Shown here: one piece after another, positions 1 to 11,597 of the stretch
How the letters are laid out: each line of letters begins with the position of its first letter
How positions within the stretch are numbered: position 1 is the stretch's first letter
Source of the DNA: Dryas octopetala
Taxonomy: Eukaryota > Streptophyta > Magnoliopsida > Rosales > Rosaceae
Assembly (NCBI GenBank): GCA_963921425.1
Contig: OY992840.1
Location: 870,501-934,500, forward strand
DNA: 64,000 nt
Direction of reading: 5' to 3'
Program-made: the position numbers and the translations under genes
Notes under the pieces: generated by a model
What the model was told of the DNA's origin: nothing
What the model saw: the letters and a program-made list of their open reading frames with translations, nothing else
Database searches by the model: none

Positions 1-790
1 CTGTCAGTTTTCTTAGCATATTTATGTGAGATTTTGCGGGCTGCCATAACGACTGCCCCATCAGCACCCCCCATCATAGCTTCTTGCCGATTAGCCTCGG
101 AGCACACAATTGCATACGCCGCCTGTAATTTAGGTAGAGGAGACATGGCAAGAATGCGGCCTCTAACTCCATCTAGATGAGAATCCAGACCAGCTAGAAA
201 CATGTATAATCTCTGAGAGTTAATCATAGTGGTGTATTTCTCAACATCACTAGCATAATCCATAATGCACGGTTCAATTGCATCAATATCCTGCCAAAGT
301 TTTTGCAGTTTGCCAAAATAGGAAATAATAGACCCACCATTTTGACGTACAGAGATTACCTCACAATGGAGTTGATATGCCTTGGAGGCATCTTGGCTCA
401 CTGTATAAGTTTGTTTGGCTGCGTCCCAGATGTCCTTCGCTGTCGGTAATCGAATAAAGAGTGATCGGACTTCTTTCGTCATAGCATCAAGAAGCCAAGA
501 CTTGACCATGCAATTCTCATCCTCCCATGCTTCAAATTCATCTGAACTCACATCTTCTGGAGCTGCTCTTGTTCCTGTGATAAAACCCCAACGTTTTCGA
601 CCTCTAATTTTATTCTATACTATGAGAGCCCAATCAATATAGTTTGAGCCATCAAGTTTCTCGGGTGAGATTAGTGATGACACATCCTGGGAACTCAGCG
701 GAGGGAGCGCAGACAGTAGTGGTTTTGAGTTAACCATATTCTTGTTTTTGTTCGAGCCTCCAGGACTAGAAGGAGGTGTCTGAGACATAT
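1..790 (-). mobile_element. Copia-type LTR retrotransposon, gag region, cut by the window edge
   Basis: Read on the minus strand, this stretch encodes a Copia gag polyprotein of the plant UBN2/gag type. Recognisable blocks are the WALI segment after the start, KRWGF, ENCMVKSWLLDAM, IWDAAKQTY, QLHCEV and LYMFLAGLD. The start codon is near 790, and the frame runs off the window start, so protease, integrase and reverse transcriptase lie outside. The same gag family is carried by the Copia element at 48072-53524. It is a broken fossil with its left part missing from view. The family call is firm; the age cannot be judged without the other LTR. Confidence 0.85.
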
Positions 791-1479
791 TATTGACAAA
801 TCAGTGAGCAACCAAGCAGTCGGAGTCATGGGTACAGTAACAAACAGAGTAGACTGAGTTGCAGCGAGTTATCAATTGTCACTGCAATCAGAGGCGACAA
901 GGCAGCGAGCACAAACCAGCAAGCTAACAACGTCACAGCGGCGCGCATAGACAGCAAGCGGCGTGGTTGGCGGTCACAGCGAGCGGCGTCGTCACAGTGA
1001 GCGGCGTCACGGCGACTGGTCTGCGCGCACAGGAAGAGGGGTCGGCGCACAGGCGAACGAGCGGCGTTGCTTCACTGGAGGAATCGGCGTCGTCACAGGC
1101 GAACGAGCGGCGTTGCTTCACTGGAGGAATCGGCGTCGTCGCTAGAAGGGATTGGTGCACAGGCAGGCGGTCGGGCGGTGTCGCGTCACTGGAAGGAGTC
1201 GGCGTCACTGGAGGTGATCATCGTCATGGTGACTGGTCGTCGGCGCACATGCAGGCACGGGCAGAGGTGAGTTTCCGGTGAAGAGCGATAGACGATGGGT
1301 CTCGTCTCTGATGCTTCCCTGTTTGAACAGATCCACAAACAGTACACTCACCAATATTCTGAAAAAAAACTTAATCTAGGATTAAGAGAGATAATGATCA
1401 AAATTACAACCCTAAACATCCAAAAACAACCATGACCTAATCCCTAATACCTAAGAGAAAGAAGAGGTGAAAAGGGTCG
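791..1479 (-). mobile_element. Copia untranslated leader between primer-binding site and gag
   Basis: About 690 bases separate the primer-binding site from the gag start. The leader has a GC-rich, imperfectly repeated core (about 960-1240) with recurring GGCGTCACTGGAGG-like and GAGCGGCGTTGC-like words. Several short open frames occur on both strands, but their composition follows the repeat and they overlap each other, so I read none as a gene. Confidence 0.6.
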
Positions 1480-1677
1480 GCTCTGATACCATGATCAGAA
1501 TGTTTGGGCTAATACTTGATGATTTCTTATTACCAAAAAATAAAGTATATATACATGGTCCTATAGCTTAATTACAGGAGGAAAATAATGGAAAATAATT
1601 AACATAATTACACCCAAATATTCTCTATTAACTACCCATATATTCCCTATTAATTGTTCTGTTGACTCACATCAACA
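1480..1677 (-). repeat. Copia 5' LTR and primer-binding site
   Basis: On the minus strand the LTR runs from 1677 (TGTTGATGTG) to 1492 (TCTGATCA), 186 bp with TG...CA ends and a TATATATA promoter-like run in the middle. Next to it at 1480-1491 is TGGTATCAGAGC, the usual plant Copia primer-binding site complementary to initiator methionine tRNA. With the partner LTR outside the window, the target duplication cannot be tested. Confidence 0.85.
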
Positions 1678-1682
1678 TTTAC

Positions 1683-2199
1683 TGTTCATCATCTCAAACC
1701 TCAAGTCCTCTGTTTTTCAATTTTTATTGCAAATTCACCTCTACTTTTGACTCATCAAATCTACACCAAAATCAACAATCTTATACTCGTTTTGAAGAAA
1801 TGAATCTCCTCTTTACATCTATATAAAAATAATTCAAAATGAAACTATGAAACTTGAGATAATTGATCATAAAATAGACTACCCGAAACTGCCAAATTTT
1901 TCAAAAATTTGCAAATTTTCTAAATTTCACCCAACTTCAATTTCCTTCGAATTCAACACCCCAAATCAGTTTCTTAGGTTACTAGAAACATGTTTATAGC
2001 TTCCAAACAAATCACTCAACTTCAAACCAACCTACAAATCAAAATATCCATTAAGAATATAAACCCCAAAACTGAAAATTACTCAGTACACCCCAACCCG
2101 AAAATCTCTTCTTTTTTTCCCTTCAATTCCTATGTTTATTTGATCCTATAAGCTTTTCTAATCTCTTCCTTTTTCCTTCCCTTCACTCTCTGTTCTTCT

Positions 2200-2261
<62 letters not shown>

Positions 2262-2836
2262 TTTCCTTTCTTTCTCCTCTGTTCTTGTTTCTGTTTGGTC
2301 TAAAAATCCAGCTGCTCCCTTCTTTTTAATTAATCTAACCTTATAAGTTATAACACACACACCTACCGCCACACCTAAATATATTTTTATATATAATATA
2401 AATATAAATACATACAAAAATGTAAATATAATTATAAATAAACATATAAGCAAGGAATTAAATTTCGAAAATTTCAATTTTTTGGGGTTTTGAAATTTTA
2501 ACACCAAATCAACAAAATTTCGTCAAGATTTCGATGATTTCGCTGAAATTTTCATATTTTCACAAAAATTCTCGAAACTTAGGCAAAAATTTCAGCTTGG
2601 TGGGATTTCTGGGTTTTGGGGAGGCTGGGTTTTGGGATATTAAGGGAGAAAGAGAGGGACTGGGTTTTGGGAGTAGCTAAAACCGTGGAAGGATAAAGAG
2701 ATGAGGGGCTGGGTTTTTGGTGGGTTTCGGCCGCAAGGGCAGTGGCAAGGGGCGGTGGCAGGGGGCAAGATGAGGGAGAAAGAGAGAAGGGTGGATTAGT
2801 GGTCGGCACCGGTGAGCTGGGCTAGGGATGAAGATG

Positions 2837-2890
<54 letters not shown>

Positions 2891-3352
2891 CACAACACGA
2901 GGGGATGAGTGAGAAATGAGAGAAAGGAGAAGGAAAAAGAAAAGAAAGAGAAAGTAGAAGAAGAAAAAGGAAAGAAGAGAGAAGAGAGAGAATGTCAGGG
3001 TTGCGTGAATGAGCGGAGAGAAAAATGAAGATAAAAATCTGATTTTGGGTTTTTTAAACTCATGTTTGCATATTTACAAAAATACCCCTCGCTTCAAATG
3101 CTCATATCTCTCAAACCGTAGCTCCAATCGATGCACAGTTTGCGCCCACGTGTTCGTGTGTTCGAGACCTTTTCAACAAGTCACAAATCAAAGTCAAAAG
3201 TCCAATATTTCAAAAAGTCAAAGAATAGGTCAAACTAATTTAAAACAAAAATTATAAAATTAACCCAAAATATTTTAGTTCTTAAATAAATTTTCAAAAT
3301 ATTTAAAATACTTTTCAAAATAAAACTTTTGAAAAAATACAGGGTCTCACCA
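1683..3352 (-). repeat. Gypsy-type 3' LTR, truncated or interrupted by the Copia insertion
   Basis: On the minus strand a polypurine tract (AAGGGGGGTAGA, 3353-3364) follows the last codons of a Gypsy polyprotein. The LTR then starts TGGTGAGACCCTG at 3352. This PPT-LTR junction is characteristic of plant chromovirus-like Gypsy elements. The LTR includes a (GA)n run at 2838-2888, a (CT)n run at 2206-2258 and a GA-rich leader-like section. Its far end is not visible because the Copia LTR begins at 1677. A related sequence in the opposite orientation lies near 5080-5600. Broken fossil. Confidence 0.6.
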
Positions 3353-3430
3353 TCTACCCCCCTTAAAAGAATTTTGTGCTCGAAATTTCCAAGGAAAGTA
3401 ATAATGGAACAACTTAAAATTAACAAGCGC
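3353..3430 (-). mobile_element. Polypurine tract and last codons of a Gypsy polyprotein
   Basis: Only the extreme 3' end of the polyprotein is visible (on the minus strand, GAAATTTCGAGCACAAAATT leading into the polypurine tract). Upstream homology fades within about 80 bases, so the body of this element has been lost. Confidence 0.5.
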
Positions 3431-3560
3431 AAACAACAACAATATAAAGCTCTGTAAAGTTCTTTTCATTTATGAAAAACTGGAAAATAATTTACACAAG
3501 CTCTAAGTGTTTGTTCAATCAAATTTATGTAATTATTAATTAGTAAACTATTTTTTTCAC

Positions 3561-3817
3561 AGTATTTGTCTCCAGCGCGCATTATATTCATCTTATATCA
3601 CATGAAACCTACTATATAATTTAGTTTTTTCAATGTTTTTTTATCAATGTAGTAGATAATATATTAAATAAACATATGGTAAAGTTTCATTTAAAATTTT
3701 CATATGTTGATAGCAATTTCCGTCGTTTCTGTCTAATTTTTGTCGAAATTTAAAATTCATCAAAATTTTCATCGAAATTTCCATCGAAATTTCTATAAAA
3801 TCTGAAATTTTACTCCT
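3561..3817 (+). repeat. Dispersed repeat, copy 1
   Basis: This 257-bp block recurs in the same orientation at 20484-20727 with high similarity. It begins AGTATTTGTCTCCA and ends near TGAAATTTTACTC. Its 3' part is a run of AAATTTCGTC/ATCGAAATTT-like words. No terminal repeats or coding capacity are visible, and the repeat class is unknown. Confidence 0.7.
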
Positions 3818-4081
3818 TGCCTATAAGTTGGTTTAAATATTTAGGTTATTATAAGGTCAAATTAGAAATGTATGGGTGTACGTGGAGAGAATATTTTAGG
3901 GTATGAATGGAGGAACTTCTAAACAAATCTCATGGTGGACTCTTTCTCCATCTTCTCTCCATCTCCAACAAATCAAAGAAGCTCAAACATTGGCTTAATC
4001 AGGTTTGCGGAAAATGGATTCCCGTAGCATGCTCAAACATGCACATGAATGATTAATGTCTCTCTCTTTCACTCTCCCTCC

Positions 4082-4137
<56 letters not shown>

Positions 4138-4522
4138 TCAATTAAACATGGTGGTGGTAATAAATGGGTCGGTGAGGGTTTTAGTGTCAAATCTAGGGCC
4201 TTTTGCCCACCATCTTATGTTTGGAGTTTGGATTCTCTTTTCTTGGTTTGTTGTCAAATATGGATGAACATTCACTTGATTTACATAAGGTATTTTAAAA
4301 CTTTTAATCATTATAGTAATTAGATGATAATTATGTTTGAAAAAACTTGTGCAGAGTTTGGGTATTGCGATTTTGCTCATTAGTTAAGGTTTTATCGACT
4401 ATACTTTACAGGTTAGCTTCTTCTCAATTGGATTTGTTTTTTTTTCAATTTCTTCACAATTATATGAGGCTTAAATACTTCTTTTTGTTTCTTATTCTGT
4501 GTTTGGTATAAGAAACCATGCA
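3818..4522. other. Non-coding stretch with a CT microsatellite
   Basis: No gene seen. It holds a (CT)n microsatellite at about 4088-4131. Short open frames here come from the low-complexity run. Confidence 0.5.
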
Positions 4523-4531
4523 TTAGCCTAA

Positions 4532-4961
4532 GAGAAAAATGCACCGTTGGTCCACTTACTTTCACATTTTTCCCAAATTGATCCACGATTTTTTTTTGTT
4601 GTACCATTTATATCCACTTACTTTTCGATGTTTACCTACTTGGTCCATTCCGTCAATTTTTATAATTTTTTCGTCAAATTGGAGGGCATAATAGACTTTA
4701 CATTCATTTTTCTTCTTCCTTCTTTCTTCTTCTGCAACACACCCCTAACCACCTTCCACTCCCTAATCCGTGCCCAGCCCACCCCCACCACCTTCCCATC
4801 CCCAACCCATGCCTAGCCCACCCCCATTGTAATAACCTAGTTTTTATTAAATAAAACTTATGTTTAATTAGTTTTTATTAAATAAATTTATAATTTTATT
4901 TACACTTACCTTTATATATATATATATATCTTGTGAGTGGCTGGGCTTTAGTGAGTGAGTG

Positions 4962-5007
<46 letters not shown>

Positions 5008-6317
5008 AGTGTTATAAGGTTGGAGCTGTTTGAAACCAAAGTTAGAAGAACAAACCAAGAAACCCAGCAGAACTCGACACGTAGAGAAAGAAAAAGAAGA
5101 GAAGAGGAAGAAGAAAGGAAGAGAAAGAAAAGGAGAGAAACTGAGAGAGAGAAAGAGAGAAGAAAAAAGAGATAGAGAGAGAATAACACAAAGAAGGAGA
5201 AAAGAGAAAGAAAGGAAGAAGGTAAGCTTTAATACTTAAACTCTCTGTTTTTCTTAGATTTTGATTCTGTTGATCATTTCTGGTTTTGGGTGAGGTTTAT
5301 ATAATGATTAGAGAGGTAATAGGATCACAAACACCATAGGATTTGGAGGGAATAAGGTTGAGGATTCGAGTGGGGTGTAGAGATCAATTTTCAATTTTGG
5401 AGTTTATGTTCTTTAATGGGGTTTTGAATTTTGGGTCAGTTTGAGATTTGGTGTTGGATTTAGAAACTTTAAACTTGTTTTTAGAAGCTTAAGAAACTGA
5501 TTTGGGGTGTTAGAATCAAAGGGAATTAAAGTGGGTTGAAGTTTGGAAAATCTGGAAATTTTCTAGGGAAGTTCACAGTTTTCAGGTACCCTAGTTTGAG
5601 GTTGATTATTTGGCATTTTACCCGTCCATTTTGAGTGGTCTTTGTATGGTTAGAAAAAGGAGGTGCATAGCTTTAAAACGAGAATAATTGTACAAGATTT
5701 GGTTGAGATTTGATAGGTTAAACATCGAGCCAAAGTTGAGAAAAAATTTTTGGAAAACAGGGGAAATTGAGGAAGAAGATGAATCGTGCTTTGCCCTGTT
5801 GCTTCTCTTTTTTCCTGTGCTGTGAAATGACGTTGGAGAGAGGCTTGGGAGGGGGAAGAGAGAGAGAAGAGGTCAGGGAGGCGGTGGGGTGACCGAAGAG
5901 AGGGAAGAGAGAGAGAGGAGAGGGGCTAGGTTGGGAGAGGGCGGTCGGAGAAAGGCTGGGTTGGGTGGACGGAAGGGGTGGGACGAGGGCTGGGTTGGGA
6001 GGGGGTGGTCGGAGAAAGGCTGGGTTGGGTGGACGAAAGGAGTAGGACGAGGGCTGGGTTGGGGGAGGGGGTAATTTTTAAATTAATTTTTTCTTTTTTA
6101 GTTTTAATATTTTTTAAATTAGAAATAGAATTAAAAATCTATTTAATATGAAAAGACAATTTCACCCTTCATTTTAACAAAATTTATAGCATAATTGATG
6201 GAATAGACCAAGTAGGTAAACGTCGAAAAGAAAATAGATATAAATGGTACAAAAAAAAAATCGTGATCCAACTTAGGAAAAACGTGACAGTAAGTGGACC
6301 AACGGTGCATTTTTCTC
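4532..6317. mobile_element. Non-autonomous Mutator-like element with 9-bp target duplication
   Basis: The element starts GAGAAAAATGCACCGTTGG and ends with its inverted complement. Terminal inverted repeats are about 150 bp (4532-4680 and 6170-6317). Both sides carry the same 9 bases, TTAGCCTAA (4523-4531 and 6318-6326), the target duplication length typical of Mutator-like elements. There is no transposase. The interior contains a TGTAATAACC start at 4828, a TATA run, a (GT)n run (4966-5005), a GA-rich leader followed by a GTAAG donor-like site (5222), sequence related to the Gypsy-type LTR at 1860-2020, and a 76-bp tandem duplication near 5920-6065. The interior may be an LTR inserted into the element or captured by it. 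Confidence 0.85.
4966..5005. repeat. (GT)n microsatellite
   Basis: About 20 uninterrupted GT dinucleotides inside the Mutator-like element, just downstream of a TA-rich run. Confidence 0.95.
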
Positions 6318-6480
6318 TTAGCCTAATGACAAAGACAAAGCTACTCTGCAACATTGCACACCAATTGCTTGACAAATTCTCCAATGGAACGAAAAAAATG
6401 TTAGACTTTAATCTGTTATGAGATGATTAAGCAAAACTCTTTAGCTATTTAGTTGCTATTAATATATGTATATATATATA

Positions 6481-6653
6481 GGAAAAAAACTTACCTATAA
6501 CAGAAATATGAGTTGACTTGGCATCCTATGAGATAAGTTTTATCTTGAAATTAAAAAAAGTTTTATGTGATGAAGTATAAGAGTATATGTGTCATCATAT
6601 TATTGGGTTGAGATACCAAATTAGCCATATCTCTGTTACAAGGAAATTTCTCT
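6481..6653 (+). mobile_element. MITE, family A, copy 1
   Basis: A 173-bp element with imperfect terminal inverted repeats (GAAAAAAACTTACCTATAAC against GAGAGAAATTTCCTTGTAAC), inserted in TA-rich sequence. A second copy in the opposite orientation lies at 43690-43861, which confirms the unit. No coding capacity. The superfamily is uncertain. Confidence 0.7.
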
Positions 6654-6935
6654 CTCATATATATATATATATATATATTACATTCTACTTGGTACTTCAT
6701 AATATGGTCATATACTAATTAATTTAGTTACTAAGGAATAAGTATATAGGTTTTGATTTGATTATGATTGTGCTATCTTTCATAAACTGGACTGTAAGTT
6801 GCAATGAGCGCAAACAAGAGGCCATAGAAAAGGGGCTTCTTCAAATTGTCAAATGAGATTAAAAAATGCAAAAGATTTCTCTTATATTATAGATGAAATT
6901 TCTCAATTTATATAGAGAAGATCAGTGGGTGTATG

Positions 6936-7715
6936 TGTGACGGCCCAAACCCCCGGCTGGAAGATTTGGCATGACACAGCGCCACACTGATCATTCAGTC
7001 CTTGATGGAATTACCAAGTTCGGTAATTTGCATCTAGAATTGAACAATCAATATAAGGTTAAGTTTAAAAACAAAATATCGGGTTGGATCAGAATACACA
7101 TTACATAGCGAAATAAATAAATCAAATACTTTGATTTTAAACCAACCTTCAAAATTACATAAATGAATAGTAACCTTGTACAACTGTTTTAAATATTAAT
7201 AAGCTGAAGTAAATACAAATCACTCTTTACAAAATAAAAAAGAAAACCACTTCTGTATTACCAATTGTTACATCTCCTCCACGCTGCTTCATTAGTCTTA
7301 CTTAACCTGCAAAACCAACCGCTGCACCGTTGAATAGTGCATTGGGTTAAAGAACAAACCCGGTAAGCTATAAAACTCGTATGGGTGAACCAGCCCACAA
7401 GCAAGCAGAAACAAACAAAATCACTTAGCAATATATATTCCCTGCAATACAAATCATGGAATCAACATCCAAGTTATCACACACATCAATAGTGACAACA
7501 ACCATCATAATTCAGCATGAAATAATATCAAAGCTGATAAACAACCACATTTAAATAGTAGTAAAACATCACCATCATCATCAACAATTAACAAGTAATG
7601 GCATCTCAAGTTCATTACAAATCACGCATCCACCATACAGTTTAATGATCATGATGCCATATGAATTATTTATCATGCACACCAATGCATGCGTACCTCG
7701 CCTGCAGAAGAGGCA
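6936..7715 (-). repeat. LTR-like sequence, opposite orientation
   Basis: The left border TGTGACGGCCCAAACCCCC looks like the inverted 3' end of a plant LTR of the kind ending ...GGGCGTGACA. The organisation (a splice-like CTGCAA section, then 'accggtaagct'-like words) resembles the larger sequence at 44534-46560. No coding domain is visible, and the right border is obscured by a second insertion near 7716. Fossil; family not assigned. Confidence 0.4.
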
Positions 7716-8474
7716 ACACTTGTTATCGGGAAATCCCCGCCCCGATACCCATTAAACATTATTAGGGATTGGGGCGGAGAATTCTTGTTGGGGACTTGAT
7801 CCCCATCCCTGTCCCGAATCCCCAAATTTTTTTTTTAATGCCAAAAATTATTTTTAAAACAACTAATGTCAACTATTATATTTAATAAATATATTTTGGG
7901 TTTAAAAATTTGTTTTCCAACTACAATTAAAATATTACCAACTAAAACAACATCTATTATATAAATATTTTTTAATAGATCGAGAAAATAGAGTTCATAA
8001 AGTTCAAAACTTCATAGCAAATCCGCAAAATATAATTCCCATTACATATAATTCCATAAAAATAATACAAATATATTCATACAAACCAAATAAAAGTCAT
8101 AAAAACAACTTGAGCTTCAAAATTAACCACTGAACAATTACAAATGAACATTCATAGCTTTAACAAAGTCCAACTCCAAAACTTCAAAACACAAATAATG
8201 TGTAATTCTCGGAAGTAATGCATGACTCCTACAAAAACAAATAATATAAGAAACTAATGCATGACTCTTGACATTAAGTTTATATATATTTATATTTATT
8301 TTAAAAAAAGCTTATCGGGTTGGGGATGGGGATGGGGATGGCTTTAACATCTCCGCCCCATCCTCGATAAATAAATCCCCAAAATCCGAACCCCATTTTG
8401 TCCCCGAAATCGTCCCCTATAGGGTCGAGTCTTCGTTGGGGACCCGACCCGATGGGGATTATTGCCATCCCTAG
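7716..8474. mobile_element. hAT-like non-autonomous element with GGGGATGGG-rich ends
   Basis: The right end reads, inverted, CTAGGGATGGCAATAATCCC, a typical plant hAT-MITE terminus. The left end carries the matching but more diverged CCCCGCCCCGATACCC-type sequence, and the interior is AT-rich. GAGGCAAC words occur outside both ends (7710 and about 8494), but they do not abut the right terminus, so I do not claim a target duplication. Confidence 0.5.
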
Positions 8475-8566
8475 ATGGGACCGCCAAGAGTGGAGGCAAC
8501 AGCCAAGGGGTGGGGTCGGGTTGGGGTTTTTTGTTTTGTTTTTTTATTTATGGATAAATTAAAATA

Positions 8567-8960
8567 CAATAATGCTAGTTGTTCTACATTTTTTTTTCCG
8601 CATTTGTATCCCACTTGATGTGTTATTACTTTACTGGAAGAGTATTTCCTTTTTCTTTTTTAGGTTTTATTTTTTAATTTTTAGTGTCCAATGTATGAAT
8701 GCCATGTAAGATGGTATGAAATTGTGGTATAAAAATGTGGTAAATGTAGTATTACTGATTAAAATATGAATAATGTTATACTTACCACATTCTTATATCA
8801 CATTTTTATATCATCTCACGTGTCATTACTTTATTTGACAGAGTTTTTCTTTTCCTTTTTGGGTTTTTATTTTTAGTTTTTAGTATCCAATGTATGAATG
8901 CGATGTAAGTTGTCACATAAGGTGGTATGAAATTATGGTATAAAATGTGGTATATCTAGC
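8567..8960. repeat. Two tandem direct copies of a 190-bp MITE
   Basis: Copy 1 spans about 8567-8753 and copy 2 about 8768-8956. Both run from an AATGCTA/AATGTTA start through a shared core (CCAATGTATGAATGC) to a GTGGTA...TACT end, whose ends are inverted relative to the starts. No coding capacity. It lies 240 bp upstream of FKBP18. Confidence 0.6.
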
Positions 8961-9199
8961 ATTACTATTAAAATATTACCGTAGTTTGTCCAAAAAAAAG
9001 AAAACAAACATCTTGGGGTGTCAACTCAAAAATTTTGGTGGGTTCATAAGACGACTCATCCTATTCGAGTCCAATATACTTGGTGACTAGGATACAAGTA
9101 GGGGTATTATGGGAATTTAAGAATTGAAAATGGATAGGGATATGGACCATATGGCATGGAGGGGGCTTTAAAATCTTGCCCCCTGCCATTCCAACGGCC

Positions 9200-11597
9200 A
9201 TGGCATCAATAAGGTGCTTGCAGTTGCACCACCAATTGAGCATTGGTTCAAAATCCAGCACAACCCAAGTAGAAGTAGACAAGGCAAAGCAAGTGATTCG
9301 ACTCTCACTACCCATTTCAAGAAGATGTGCAATTCTGATAACTTGGCTGCCTTTAAGCCTCCTTTCGGCACCTCCGTCAGAGGCCAGAGAGAGGCGCAAC
9401 AGGAACGTCATCCCTCTCCAAGACTACCGCACTAGCCGTTAGTTACTCATCTCTTCTTTCTCATGTATTTGTGATTAAAAAGTAAATAAAAGAATATCTC
9501 ACTCTTAATTTCGTTTTAATTTTGAAGGGTAATTTGTCCAAAATAGTATGTACATCGTATAGGTATGTTCATGGCAATTTCCTCCCAATGAGCATAGAAT
9601 ATCTTGTAATATAACAAAAAAAAAAAAAAAAAAATTAATTGGTTGGATCATATATTTGAGGTACTGCTCTTGCCACAATTTTGTCTCAAATTTTGTGCAA
9701 TTTTGTTTTGAAATGGTTGATTCAGTTCTTTTTTTCTTTGCATCGTGTCTTTTTGTGCTTATGGAAACTGTTACACATCCAGCCCCGAAAATTTATTCTA
9801 GAATTGCATTGCCAATGCAGATATTATTAATATACCATGACTAATCTATATATATATATAGCTGCAAAGATTGTGAGAACTGAGAAGGCATTGGTAATCT
9901 TTCCTAATTAGCATTTGAATTTAACCCATTTTGGTTTTTTATTTGTTACCTCGGCAGCTGATGGATTGAAATACTATGATTTGGTTGAGGGAAAGGGTCC
10001 AGTAGCTGAAAAAGGATCAACAGTTGAGGTATATATGTTTCTGATTTATAGAGAAACATGTTCGTTTGTAATCATGTACTCTTTGGATACATATTACATG
10101 TATGTGCTTAACCTCTGTATTTGGCTTATACTTCACAATCGCACAGGTTCACTTTGATTGCTTGTATCGTGGGATTACAGCTGTATCAAGCAGAGAATCC
10201 AAACTCTTGGCTGGGAATCGTAGTATTGCCCAGGTTCTCTCACTTTATTACTACCTTTGTGGGTGTGCTGAGGAATTTTGCATGTTCATATCATGCACTA
10301 CCTTTTTTGAACTTGAAGCTAGCTGTGTCCTTTTGTCCCTAAATTATAGTTGATGAATGAATTGCCTTTTTTACATTTCCTTGTTTCCTATTAGCCATAC
10401 GTGTTCAAAGTTGGAGCTCCTCCTGGAAAAGAACGAAAGCGTGAGTTTGTGGACAACGCAAATGGTCTATTTTCTGCACAAGCTGCACCAAAACCCCCAC
10501 AAGCTATGTACTCAGTAACTGAGGGGATGAAAGTAGGGGGGAAGGTAATGGCATCCTACTATTATGCTTCATTACGTACAAACATACATATATATATATA
10601 TATATACATATAAATCCCTATATTAGTCCTTCTCTAGAGAGGATGTCTGCATTTTACAAAATTTGCGGATGTGGATTATCCGGTCGCCATCCCGTAGACA
10701 TCCACTAGATCTTGGCGACCAAACTTGCTACAGCACCTGTCGACCAAAATTTGCGGCTGTCTACCGGATGGTGACCAGATAGTCCACATTTGCAAATTTT
10801 GTAAAATGCGGACATCCTCTCTAGAGAAAATCCCTATATATACGTGTGTGTGCAATTTTATCGTGTCTTGATGAAGGCAGTCCCTCCATTTAGTTTAAAT
10901 AATCTGCCTTCACATTTCGATATTACCCATTACTTTTCCTTCCTTTCTCGCCTTTTAACTCAGAAGCTTTTTTGTCATCATTTTCTGGTCTTCTTGCAGC
11001 GAACTGTGATCGTTCCACCAGAGGCTGGGTATGGCCAAAAGGGCATGAATGAGATCCCTGTAAGCACTTCAATCATCGTTTGTTTGCTTTTTTGCAATGG
11101 CTTTGTTTGGTTTATTAATTTTAACTCCAAGACCTAACATAGGCATCATTATATATCATTCCTTTCTGTTAAGCATTTTTATTCTGCAATGGTATTGCTA
11201 TCTTTTAATATATATTGTTTAAATCATATTTTCCTTAAATTTGGGACCAAAACCGGAGATCTGAAACACTCAATCCTCCTTTATAATACACCACTAAGAT
11301 GTTCAGGCAATTGTGGTGCCTTGTGTTCTGACCTTCCTCCCTAATATCAGCCATTCACCTCACTAATCGTGTTACAAACTCTACTAATCTCTACTATTGT
11401 GCAAATCACATGCTGTATAGTCTAAACATGTTTAGTTTAGTTTTTATATACGCTTGCATTCTGCTGATACATAACACATGCCAAACCTAAATAAAGGGTA
11501 TGGAATTTTCATTACATGTATTTGTGACACCATTCTGCAGCCTGGAGCAACATTTGAGCTAAATCTGGAGCTTTTGCAAGTGATTCCACCTGAATGA
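9200..11597 (+). CDS. FKBP18: FKBP-type peptidyl-prolyl isomerase, thylakoid lumen, FKBP18 type
   Basis: Six exons: 9200-9437, 9958-10028, 10147-10233, 10395-10544, 11000-11059 and 11541-11597, all with GT-AG introns, giving 220 residues. The N-terminus has a transit-like region, then Arg-Arg at 41-42, a hydrophobic stretch and a Ser-Glu-Ala cleavage-like site at 60-62. That is a twin-arginine-type lumen signal. The FKBP fold follows, with DGLKYYDLVEGKGP, VHFDC, GMKVGGKR, VPPEAGYG and GATFELNLELL. The family isomerises prolyl bonds, although lumenal FKBPs often lack some active-site residues. The start is the first ATG in frame and matches the recalled Arabidopsis N-terminus. Intron 4 carries a MITE. 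OST1 ends 859 bp away in convergent orientation. Confidence 0.93.
10630..10828. mobile_element. MITE in FKBP18 intron 4
   Basis: Long terminal inverted repeats begin TTCTCTAGAGAGGATGTC, and about 65 bases at each end pair with few mismatches. The direct repeat AATCCCTATAT stands at 10613-10623 and 10829-10839, consistent with an 11-bp target duplication if the left end includes seven extra bases. That length suggests a Mutator-like MITE. It does not disturb the intron borders. Confidence 0.75.

Noticed and set aside
933-1281. Overlapping open frames on both strands in the Copia leader
   Set aside because: They arise from a GC-rich imperfect repeat, overlap one another and show no domain.
4896-5239. 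Open frames in both directions over the GT and GA runs
   Set aside because: Low-complexity translation (repeated Cys-Val, Lys-Arg-Glu) with no gene structure.
5889-6074. Glycine- and arginine-rich open frame
   Set aside because: Produced by a 76-bp tandem duplication of GGCTGGGTTGGG-type sequence inside the Mutator-like element.
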